A stretch of 64,000 bases of DNA. Origin: Kordia sp. TARA_039_SRF. GTDB lineage: Bacteria; Bacteroidota; Bacteroidia; Flavobacteriales; Flavobacteriaceae. Position 1 is the stretch's first letter, and each line of letters opens with the position of its first letter. Both the position numbers and the translations under genes were made by a program. The DNA is taken from NCBI GenBank assembly GCA_006383075.2, contig SMNH02000003.1, forward strand, positions 550,496 to 614,495. Reading direction: 5' to 3'. A model generated the notes under the pieces. The model was given only the letters and a program-made list of their open reading frames with translations. It was not told the origin of the DNA and ran no database searches. Shown piece by piece: positions 50,818-59,862 of the stretch.

Positions 50818-50991
50818 GTCTGTCGTTTTTTGATTACGATGTAAAAGTAAGACACTTTTGTGCTGCTGTAATCAAAATTATGACGAACGGAAAATAGATT
50901 GTGGCGAACGGTTTTATCTTGTTTGTTCTTTGTTTTCTGTTGTTTGTTTTTCGTTTACACTGAGCTTGTCGAAGTGTTTTTGTATACACTA

Positions 50992-51717
50992 TCAATCCCC
51001 TTTTTCGGCAATTCGCTTTTCTATTTCTTTCATAATTTTTTCCGCTCTTGTTTTGAAGAGTTTTAATTCAGGAAGAAAAACTTGATATGCCATGAAATGT
51101 GTCGTGGCTATTCTATTTTTGTAATCAGGATTGTTGAGTGCGTAGTCGATGAATTCTTTGGTAGGACGAAAATTGATAACACTTGACCACCATTCGTAGT
51201 TCTTCTTAAAATGCGAGTAGTTTTCTTTGATATCTTCCGAACGCATGTCGTCGTCTATTTTAATTTCTCGCAGTCGTTCTGTATAAAATTCTATAATTTG
51301 TGTTGGCAAACTGTCTTTAAACTTATCTGTATTGAAAGCTTCTAGCTGATTGTATCCGCGCTTATTAAAGGTAATTTCTGGAAAACCAATCATAATCGCA
51401 ATGTATTGCGGATTGAAAGCATAATCGACAGCTTTGATGGAATCTTTTAATATTTTATTGAACAAGGGTTCCGCAAGGTCATAATACGAAAACATTTTGT
51501 CAATTTCTTTGACATCATTTTTTAAATCATCTTTAACTATGGAATAAATATTTAATAATTTTGCTTTTTCTTTACGACGTTCATTCCAATTGTTTAGAGA
51601 AACTGCAATTAAGATTCCTATCACTACTAAAATGATTTCTCCAATCGCATACGCAATGTAACTTCCTATTTCTTTCTTTTTCAAAAGTTTGCTTCTTTTA
51701 TTTCTAAATAGTTTCAT
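50992..51717 (-). CDS. DUF6090-like membrane-anchored protein
   Basis: YIAYAIGEIILVVIGILIAVSLNNWNERRKEKAK N-terminal TM signature. Confidence 0.75.
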   Translation of the reverse strand: MKLFRNKRSKLLKKKEIGSYIAYAIGEIILVVIGILIAVSLNNWNERRKEKAKLLNIYSIVKDDLKNDVKEIDKMFSYYDLAEPLFNKILKDSIKAVDYAFNPQYIAIMIGFPEITFNKRGYNQLEAFNTDKFKDSLPTQIIEFYTERLREIKIDDDMRSEDIKENYSHFKKNYEWWSSVINFRPTKEFIDYALNNPDYKNRIATTHFMAYQVFLPELKLFKTRAEKIMKEIEKRIAEKGD

Positions 51718-51729
51718 AGTCCACTTTCA

Positions 51730-54700
51730 TTAAAACCCAAAACCAAAACCGAATGCAAAACGCAGTCCGTCATCAGAATTAAATAATGAAATGTTCGCGG
51801 AAATCATATCAGCACCGTTGAGCCAAATTCCGCCTCCAAGCGATGTGTTCCATTTTTCAGAAGTATCGCCGCTAATCCAAATTCTACCATAGTCAAATCC
51901 TCCAAAGACACCAATATTTAACGGCAATATTCCTGTTTTTACTTTTCTTAGGTTTACACGTAAATCAGTTGTTTGTACAAAGGCACGCTTTCCAGTAAAA
52001 CGCTCATGGCGGAATCCACGCAAACCTGTTCTGGCACCCAAACTTGCTCCTTGATAAAATTCAAATCCATCACCAAAGTTAATATGTCCACGAAATTTTG
52101 TTGCCAATACCAATTGTCCGCTCGAAATGAGTCGATGATTGATGGCAAGTTCAGGAATCAAGTAGGCAAAACCTCTTGTGGTACTTACATTGTTTTTGTA
52201 TCCTGATTCTACACTGATTTCCATTCCCATCGTTGGAAACGCCTCATTGTCTACATTTTTGTAATGGTATTTTGCACGGACTCCAAAGAAATCTTGCTTG
52301 TCAAATAGTCGTGAATCTGCTGGAAAGTTTTGTTCTAAGAAACGTCCTGGTGTACGTTCTATTTCGTTGCTTTCATAGGACAATCCTGCTTGGAAATTTC
52401 CGCCTAATTGACCTCGCCAAATGAGTGATGGTGTAAATCGAAATGTTCGTATTTTGACACGATTGTAATCCAAATCTACATCCAATCCATCATTTTCATC
52501 AGCTTCAGGATTTGGTGTATTGTTTCCAAAACCAAAAAAGTTGATGGCGTAATTTGGACTGTTAAAATCGACTCCGAGTAATAAATTCCAACGTCCGATG
52601 ATATTGCTAAATTCTCCCAAATACCCAAGATCAAAACCATTGGTTGCGAAGAAATATTCTGCTCTAATCGTGTGACGAGACGTAAACGGATTTCGCTCAA
52701 AACCAAAGTCGGTAATCGTTGTTGAAACGCCTATTTTTATACCATCATCTGGATTGAATCCTGCTGTTGGAAGTAATTGTGATGTTCCGTTTTTTAACTT
52801 TTTGTAATCGTATACATTTGTTTCGTAATTGTCCGTCAACACTCTGTTTCCTTTGTTGCTTAAAAAGGTATTTTTCTTGGATTTATAATCGTAATAGACA
52901 ATTTTTTTACCGTTTTTGATGTCGTATACATCGTTGTTTTGTCCACCAACCAAACGCACTTTTATATAATCATCGCCAGTTCCGTACACGTGAAACACAT
53001 CGTCATCGTCTAACGCATAAATCCAAATTTCTTTGGTATCATCTTCATCATACGTTCGCTCATGGAAAATATCTTTTTTCTCACCACCTTTGATGCGATA
53101 CGCAGTCACTTTGGTTTTTCCATTTGGCAAACGTTCAATATCAAACCAATCATCTTTATTGGTTCCTTTGATAACCGCAAGTTTATTGATGAGTTCGTAA
53201 TAACGGTCAGAAATGGCTTGTAAGTTTTCGCGTCTTCCTTTTAAGTTTTTCTTGATTTCAACAAGTGTTTCATCGCGGACTTCTTCTGGAAATTCCAAAA
53301 ATGCTTCCTCAATTACTTCATCCGTTACACCTTCTTGAATAATTTTCACTTGCGCATCCCAAACATCTTTGCCCGATTGCTGAATGATTTCCATATCTAA
53401 CGGATACGGTTCTACATTCACACCTTTTACATCTTCTAAATCTTCTTCATATTTACGCAATAATCGTGCTGACGGAATGATTTTTACCGCAGTTCCTAAC
53501 AAGAAACCGTCTGACATTTTAGAAAATGCTTGGTCGCGGTCACGTGGCAACGGACGAAATACGCGTTGTCCATTTTCTCTAAATTCAATCCAACGCCATT
53601 GGTCTTGATGTCTGTCCCAATCGCCAATAAGCATGTCAAACAAACGCGCACGAATGTAGGAAGCTTCATCGATGATGATGTCTTCGTCTTTGTGCAATTT
53701 TTTCATAAAATCGTCCGTACTTTCCAAATCATCTTGATACCCAAAACTTGCTTTATCGCTGTGACCTTCGGATGTGTGTTCTTCAATCATGTACAATTCA
53801 TCTCCAAAATCGACATTGTATTTGCCCAATGCTTTTTGTTTTGGGACGTAAAACAGAATCGGATTCGTGTGATATACTTGCGCTCCATCTGCCAGTTTTC
53901 CCACGGCAAATGGCGCGTACGGATGTGCTCCTGTAAAAATATCTAAGATTAAATCCTGTGTTGAGGTATCTTCAAATTGATTTTTTACATATTGATCTTT
54001 GAATAAAACGGCTTGTAAGTATTGTAGCGCTTGTTTTCGCAACGCACGCATTACGTATTCCGCACCATTTTTGTCTCTTAATCGTAAGGATTTTGATTGG
54101 TTTCCACCACCTTTTCGAACAGGTTCCAATCCGCCATACAACGTATCTAAATCTACTGTTGGTGCTTTTACAGGCGTGCTGAAAAGTTTACGGTAGCGAT
54201 TGCCCCATAAAAATTTATGAAAGCCTGATTTTTCTGTTTCTTCTTTGGTATACACAGACGCATACACGTGTTTTGGAAATGTTTCTGGATAAATAGTTTT
54301 TAATTCAGGCGCGTCTTCGCGAATGACCTCAGTTTCAAATACTAATTCGTTATCTTCTGCAGAATAGAATCGCACAAAAGAAGAACCATCTGTAAAAACA
54401 TCCAAGCGGGCAAAACCGTGTGTTCCATACGAGAATTTTCCGCCACCAACGTTGCGTGTACCAGATTTTTTGGCACCCGAGCCACTTACTATCTGACGTA
54501 AATTATCTTCTGTAATATATTGTAAGCTGTGCTCGTGACCAGACACAAAGATGACTTTATCGTTTTCTTGCGAAAGTGTGATGATTCGTTTTCTTAATTC
54601 GTTATAACGCTTATGCGATTGGTCTACATTCGCCGTTCCACTTGTAGAACGAAGTAAGTTTTTTAAGCTTCCTAAAATTGGAATAGGCGTCATGTGAGTT

Positions 54701-55419
54701 TTGAATGTGTATTGCGCATTGTGCGGTCCGTTGGTATACATCGGGTGATGCAATGCTACAATTGTTGTTTTTCCACGCGCTTTTTTGATGAGACTACTGT
54801 ATTCTTCTAAAAACTTGGTGCGTGTTTTAATTTCACATTCGTCGTTCATGGTAGGATGTCTGTCCCAGTTGGTGATATACCATTGCGTATCAACCATAAT
54901 GAGTTCAATATCTTCACTGACGTGGATTTTTTCAATCGGACAGCCGTCTTCAGGTAGAAACGTATTTTTTCCAACAATATCTTCTATATATTTTTCTTGT
55001 CGTTTTAAACCTTCCAGACCATCGCTATACCAATCATGATTTCCAGGAATAAAGATGGTGCGTCCTTTAAAATCTTTTACAATACTTGTTTGTGCATCTA
55101 ATTGGTGTGCGGCATATTCTCTCAGAATACTTGATTTTTTTGGCAATCCCGCAGGATAAATATTGTCTCCTAAAAAAATAGCCGTACTATTTTTAGAAGC
55201 TTTCTGCAGTTCTTTTTCCATCATTTGCAAGGCAACTGCTTTATCTCCCAACGGAGAATTTCCTGCGTCACCAATTAAATAGAAGGTATGTTTTATCGTT
55301 TTTTCTGCTGGAAATGGATGTACACTTTTTTTGCCCGCGTACTGTGCTTTGTAGGTTGCGCAAGCATTTAAAAAAAGTAATAGTACCAAGATTCCGGTAA
55401 AACGTAGCAATGTTGTCAT
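51730..55419 (-). CDS. Lipoprotein with calcineurin-like phosphoesterase, kinase-like central region and C-terminal Omp85/BamA-like barrel
   Basis: Lipobox LFLNACATY; GDAGNSPLGDKAV, GDNIYPAG, GNHDW, GHEHSLQ; central LIGDWDRHQDQWRW...PRDRDQAF; C-terminal barrel ending FGFGFGF. Confidence 0.85.
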   Translation of the reverse strand: MTTLLRFTGILVLLLFLNACATYKAQYAGKKSVHPFPAEKTIKHTFYLIGDAGNSPLGDKAVALQMMEKELQKASKNSTAIFLGDNIYPAGLPKKSSILREYAAHQLDAQTSIVKDFKGRTIFIPGNHDWYSDGLEGLKRQEKYIEDIVGKNTFLPEDGCPIEKIHVSEDIELIMVDTQWYITNWDRHPTMNDECEIKTRTKFLEEYSSLIKKARGKTTIVALHHPMYTNGPHNAQYTFKTHMTPIPILGSLKNLLRSTSGTANVDQSHKRYNELRKRIITLSQENDKVIFVSGHEHSLQYITEDNLRQIVSGSGAKKSGTRNVGGGKFSYGTHGFARLDVFTDGSSFVRFYSAEDNELVFETEVIREDAPELKTIYPETFPKHVYASVYTKEETEKSGFHKFLWGNRYRKLFSTPVKAPTVDLDTLYGGLEPVRKGGGNQSKSLRLRDKNGAEYVMRALRKQALQYLQAVLFKDQYVKNQFEDTSTQDLILDIFTGAHPYAPFAVGKLADGAQVYHTNPILFYVPKQKALGKYNVDFGDELYMIEEHTSEGHSDKASFGYQDDLESTDDFMKKLHKDEDIIIDEASYIRARLFDMLIGDWDRHQDQWRWIEFRENGQRVFRPLPRDRDQAFSKMSDGFLLGTAVKIIPSARLLRKYEEDLEDVKGVNVEPYPLDMEIIQQSGKDVWDAQVKIIQEGVTDEVIEEAFLEFPEEVRDETLVEIKKNLKGRRENLQAISDRYYELINKLAVIKGTNKDDWFDIERLPNGKTKVTAYRIKGGEKKDIFHERTYDEDDTKEIWIYALDDDDVFHVYGTGDDYIKVRLVGGQNNDVYDIKNGKKIVYYDYKSKKNTFLSNKGNRVLTDNYETNVYDYKKLKNGTSQLLPTAGFNPDDGIKIGVSTTITDFGFERNPFTSRHTIRAEYFFATNGFDLGYLGEFSNIIGRWNLLLGVDFNSPNYAINFFGFGNNTPNPEADENDGLDVDLDYNRVKIRTFRFTPSLIWRGQLGGNFQAGLSYESNEIERTPGRFLEQNFPADSRLFDKQDFFGVRAKYHYKNVDNEAFPTMGMEISVESGYKNNVSTTRGFAYLIPELAINHRLISSGQLVLATKFRGHINFGDGFEFYQGASLGARTGLRGFRHERFTGKRAFVQTTDLRVNLRKVKTGILPLNIGVFGGFDYGRIWISGDTSEKWNTSLGGGIWLNGADMISANISLFNSDDGLRFAFGFGFGF

Positions 55420-55464
55420 GGGTGTTTTTTTGTCTGTTTAAAGATAATCATTCATTCGCAAATG

Positions 55465-55719
55465 TTAACATATAAGTTCGTAGTTTTCTAAAAAGTGAAT
55501 AACCTTAGCCTCAGGCATTTCACAAGGCTTTAAAATTTCGCGTTGACGCGTGCAATAATAATTAAGACTGATAAAATCCTTTCCGCCCAATTTTGAAGCA
55601 AAGACTTTGAAGCTTTTTCCATTATTGAACACACTTTTGGTAACACCATATTTTGTATCATTATAGCATACTTCGGAATAACCGTTGGGAAGTTTTTGAA
55701 TGTGTTGTAGTAGTTTCAT
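55465..55719 (-). CDS. Hypothetical 84-aa protein
   Basis: Compact ORF KLPNGYSEVCYNDTKYGVTKSVFNNGKSFKVFASKLGGKDFISLNYY. Confidence 0.65.
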   Translation of the reverse strand: MKLLQHIQKLPNGYSEVCYNDTKYGVTKSVFNNGKSFKVFASKLGGKDFISLNYYCTRQREILKPCEMPEAKVIHFLENYELIC

Positions 55720-55961
55720 TTCACTTTAAAATTACTAAAAGAATAGATTACGTAAGTTTCAGAGGTTGTTTTGATAAAATATATATGGAACTCAAACGTT
55801 TTACACATCATTACGAAACATTGCTTAAAGTTTAGTATTTTTACTCGATAATCGAAATTTAAAATGCTTCGTGACTTGCTCTGAAGTAATTGACTAGATA
55901 TTCGAAATCTTGACGCTTTGGGTTTTTCTTGAAGTCGTTGACCTAATTTAAAAAAACCTTT

Positions 55962-57206
55962 ATGGAGACGCTTATTGTTGAAGTTGAAAAGTATGTAATT
56001 GACTTTCTGAATAAAAATGTTGACAAGTCGTATGTGTATCATAATTTAACACATACAAAAGCAGTTGTTGACAGCACGAAGGAGATTATTGAAGGTATGG
56101 AGATTGAGGAAAAACCTGCACAGCAACTTATTATTGCAGCGTGGTTTCACGATACAGGATATGCAAAAGGCGTAGAAAATCACGAAGAAGAAAGTGTCCG
56201 AATTGCTACCGAATTTTTAACACAATACAACATTTCTGAAGAAGATGTGAAGGTAATTACTGAGCTTATTTTGGCAACGAAAATGGGCAACAAGCCTAGT
56301 AATTTACTAGAGGAAGTTATTTGTGATGCCGATTGTGGACATATTGGAAGCAAGAATTTTCAAGCGTTAACAGAATTGCTCCGCAAAGAGATTGAATTGA
56401 CACAAGGCGAATCTATTTCAGAAGGCGAATGGTTGAAAGAGAATATCAACTTTTTATCAAAACAACATAAGTTTTACACAACGTACGCAGCAAAGAATTG
56501 GCAAAAACGCAAAGGAAAAAATCTTTCTAAATTACTAAAAACGCAGAATAAAGTTTCGCGTACCGTTACGAAATTAAAGCAGAAAAAAGCCGAGTTAAAG
56601 TTTAAAAAGCGTAAAATTGATTTGCCAGAACGCGGAATCGAAACTATGTTTCGCGTGGCACTTCGAAATCATATTACGTTGAGTGATATTGCCGATACAA
56701 AAGCCAATATTTTACTATCAGTAAATGCAATTATCATTTCCATGGTTTTGTCCAATTTGGTTTCTAAGCTCGATAATCCTTCCAATGATTATTTAATTTA
56801 TCCAACGATTATTTTTACGATTTTTACGGTAACATCGATGGTACTTTCTATTTTGGCGACACGTCCAAATGTAACTTCTGGAAAGTTTACGAAAGAAGAT
56901 GTAGCAAATAGAAAAGTGAATTTGTTATTCTTTGGAAATTTCCACAAAATGAAATTGGACGAATTTGAGTGGGCAATGGGCGAAATGATGCAAGACCGCG
57001 ATTATTTATACGGTTCACTCACTAAAGATTTGTACTTTTTAGGACTCGTTTTAAACCGAAAATATAGTTTATTGCGAACTACCTATACCGTTTTTATGAT
57101 TGGAATTGTAGTTAGCGTGTTGTCGTTCATCGTTGCGTTTTACACACGCGATCCTGAAGCTGGTAGAAGAGCGCATGAAGCAACAACCGCGTTGCTGCTT
57201 CAATAA
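55962..57206 (+). CDS. HD-domain phosphohydrolase fused to Pycsar-effector-like PycTM/DUF5706 transmembrane domain
   Basis: YVYHNLTHT, IIAAWFHDTGYAKG, VICDADCGHIGS; then RNHITLSDIADTKANILLSVNAIIISMVL, NLLFFGNFHKMKLDEFEWAM and C-terminal TM. Confidence 0.82.
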   Translation: METLIVEVEKYVIDFLNKNVDKSYVYHNLTHTKAVVDSTKEIIEGMEIEEKPAQQLIIAAWFHDTGYAKGVENHEEESVRIATEFLTQYNISEEDVKVITELILATKMGNKPSNLLEEVICDADCGHIGSKNFQALTELLRKEIELTQGESISEGEWLKENINFLSKQHKFYTTYAAKNWQKRKGKNLSKLLKTQNKVSRTVTKLKQKKAELKFKKRKIDLPERGIETMFRVALRNHITLSDIADTKANILLSVNAIIISMVLSNLVSKLDNPSNDYLIYPTIIFTIFTVTSMVLSILATRPNVTSGKFTKEDVANRKVNLLFFGNFHKMKLDEFEWAMGEMMQDRDYLYGSLTKDLYFLGLVLNRKYSLLRTTYTVFMIGIVVSVLSFIVAFYTRDPEAGRRAHEATTALLLQ

Positions 57207-57211
57207 ATCGC

Positions 57212-59584
57212 TTATTTCAATTCTTCCATCAATTGATCAATAGTCAATGCGGATTTTTCGTTAAAATCTTCTCTGTAAAGTACTTCTACTCGCAATGCTC
57301 TCAATCCAGAAACACCTTGCAAGTCTTCCAATTCAAGCTTTTCGAGTTTTCCAAAACAGTTTTTCGACTGCATGAATTTGATATACTTCATATATTCCAA
57401 TGCATCTTTGTCTTGCGAATATACAATGGCAATTTTTCCAGGAACCGTTAAACGTTCAGTCGTGTTTTTGATGTTGACTTTATCAATACGTTTTTTAATG
57501 ATTTCGTAACGAATATTGTACGCGCCATCCACGTCAAATTGCTTTTCATCCATGCGGAATTTAATTGCTAATGAACTGTTATGCACCAAAATAAGCGAAG
57601 CTACACGCAAGTCATGATCCATTTCTTTACGCGCATTATACGCTACTTGCTCCATTTCGTAGGTGTTTTGCAATTGCCACAAGCGCAAATTGTGCAAATA
57701 GAGTTTATGGAAGGCTCTATCACGCACTAACGATTGTCCGATATACATGTTGTATTCGACACCATCAGTTTTGTAACGCTCAAAATAATGCGGAAACATT
57801 TCTTGTGCTTCCTCTTGCTTTTTGTCTATATACTTTGCCAGCTTTACATTTAAAATATTCACGCTGTCTTCGTACGCTTTTCGCTTGTCGTACACCACTT
57901 TTAGATTTTTATCCAAACTGTTGATATATTCAGTTACCAACAACGCCAACGCTGGATTGGTTTCTTTTAAGTGATTGAAAACTGGATAAATATCTTTCTT
58001 TAAAAACTGTAAAATTCCGAGTTCGTCACCTGCTTTTAAACCTTCTTCTGTATCGTTTAAATAGGTTTCTACTCTAAAAATAAGCTCTTCGTAAATAGGC
58101 AAGTTTTCTTGATTGCTCGCTGCTTCCAAAACTTTAATTGCCAAATCCAATTGTGTAGTTAAATCTTCTTGAATGGCTTCATTTCGAGCAATGGATGAAC
58201 CTTTGATATCGCTTTGTCCGTACAACGGATACACATCGTCAAACACAATATTTTCAATTTCAGGATTTTCAACCTGATCTGCAATCTGCTTTTGATAATT
58301 TTCAGCTGCATCGTAAAAACGCCACTTTACCGATGGATGAATAGAAGTATATTGTTCTTGAATGGTAGCTTCTAAAGTATTTTGAAAATCTTCGGAAGCA
58401 CGTGAAACCGCTGCTTGAAACACAGGAATAATATCTTGAAGCTTTTGCTGATTTACAGAATTAAGCTCGTATGCGCGCGGAGACGCAATTTCCAATACTG
58501 CCAAATCTCGTCCTTGAGAAGCCACAATCGGAATCAAAATAATACTATTGATACCTTGTGATTTCAATCGCTTGTAAAAACTATTTTCACCAGAATGTTC
58601 TCGGTAACGTTCCAAATCTGAAATAGCAATTTCTTCTCTATTTATAAAGATTTTATCAATAATACCTCGACAGAAAAACTCATTACAAGACACAACATCT
58701 TCATCGTAAAATATCAAACTTTCCGAGCGTTTTATATGACTTTTGCAAGTTTTTTTATCCAAACCACCAAAGACAGAAAAACCAAGTTTTAAATCTTTGA
58801 TATTAAAAAATTCACTCAAGTTTTTACGTAAAGAAGCGACCATATTATCATCACTACGCAATAAATTTTCACGAATAGATGACAAGGTTTCATCAAAGGT
58901 AACATCGAATAAATTCATGATACCAAAGCCTTTGAAAATATAGCTTTCTAATGGAAATTTTTGCTTCCAAACTTCAATATTATCGTAATTATCCAATAAT
59001 AAGTGTACGTCTTCTTGGGTTATTTTCGGCGCATCTTCCGTTGGAATAACTTGGCAGAAATCACCATTAAACGCTACACGATAATGCTTGGTAATGCCTA
59101 AATTCTTGTCAGGGATGTCAAAATAAAATGGGCGTTTTAAATCAATCGTATATCCGTAACACACATTCAAAATCAACACACAAGCGTGCATGTATAACTC
59201 TCTTTCTGGAAGATTTCGCGCTGTAAAGCTATAATCGTCTCCCGCGTTTTTAAGAATATTTTGAAGTCGATTCGAATATTTGAACGATTGAAATGTAAAA
59301 GGAATGGTTGCTACCTTAATTTCATTATTTGTTAAAATTTCAGGGAACAATCCTTCCAATACTAAATCGATTTGTTCTTTGTACTCTTCTAATTTTGAAA
59401 AATCGGAAAACCCTTCTCGCAACTCTGGATAATTATCTAAATACTCCATAATTTCCACAGCCGACTTATGATACGGGTGATTTGTATCTTCTATATATTT
59501 ATCATAAAAAGAGATAACCTGGTCAAAACTTACAATAAGTTGCAACGGCAAATTAATTTCTTTATTTATATTTCTCTCTTTCAT
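57212..59584 (-). CDS. Large GAF-like domain protein, hypothetical (790 aa)
   Basis: Central SGENSFYKRLKSQGINSIILIPIVASQGRDLAVLEIASPRAYELN resembles GAF; remainder unassigned. Confidence 0.7.
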   Translation of the reverse strand: MKERNINKEINLPLQLIVSFDQVISFYDKYIEDTNHPYHKSAVEIMEYLDNYPELREGFSDFSKLEEYKEQIDLVLEGLFPEILTNNEIKVATIPFTFQSFKYSNRLQNILKNAGDDYSFTARNLPERELYMHACVLILNVCYGYTIDLKRPFYFDIPDKNLGITKHYRVAFNGDFCQVIPTEDAPKITQEDVHLLLDNYDNIEVWKQKFPLESYIFKGFGIMNLFDVTFDETLSSIRENLLRSDDNMVASLRKNLSEFFNIKDLKLGFSVFGGLDKKTCKSHIKRSESLIFYDEDVVSCNEFFCRGIIDKIFINREEIAISDLERYREHSGENSFYKRLKSQGINSIILIPIVASQGRDLAVLEIASPRAYELNSVNQQKLQDIIPVFQAAVSRASEDFQNTLEATIQEQYTSIHPSVKWRFYDAAENYQKQIADQVENPEIENIVFDDVYPLYGQSDIKGSSIARNEAIQEDLTTQLDLAIKVLEAASNQENLPIYEELIFRVETYLNDTEEGLKAGDELGILQFLKKDIYPVFNHLKETNPALALLVTEYINSLDKNLKVVYDKRKAYEDSVNILNVKLAKYIDKKQEEAQEMFPHYFERYKTDGVEYNMYIGQSLVRDRAFHKLYLHNLRLWQLQNTYEMEQVAYNARKEMDHDLRVASLILVHNSSLAIKFRMDEKQFDVDGAYNIRYEIIKKRIDKVNIKNTTERLTVPGKIAIVYSQDKDALEYMKYIKFMQSKNCFGKLEKLELEDLQGVSGLRALRVEVLYREDFNEKSALTIDQLMEELK

Positions 59585-59602
59585 GGTTTTCGGTTTAATT
59601 TA

Positions 59603-59610
59603 CAAAGATA
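59603..59610 (-). promoter_or_regulatory. -7 box TATCTTTG
   Basis: CAAAGATA on +, 19 bp upstream of CDS start. Confidence 0.5.
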
Positions 59611-59862
59611 CGAAATCCTTGCTTAGCTGTGATTTTTAGACGTTTGTTTTTGGGTTTCATTACAAATCACTAAATAATTGAGTATTAGTTAAGTTACGTT
59701 AATATTTTGAATAAAAAAAACTGAGCCGATAAACTTCAAAGTTTTTACATTTTTTATGTATTATTTGTGCTTACTTCTGCAAGTTTCTCTATCCTTTCGA
59801 CTAAAAAGCTTCTTTTCCTGCAAAAATTAAAATATTTTTGATTGGAATTAGTTTAGTTGTAG

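Noticed and set aside
57212-59584. GAF-like protein as the missing Pycsar cyclase
   Set aside because: No class III adenylate/guanylate cyclase motifs seen; convergent rather than co-operonic with HD-PycTM
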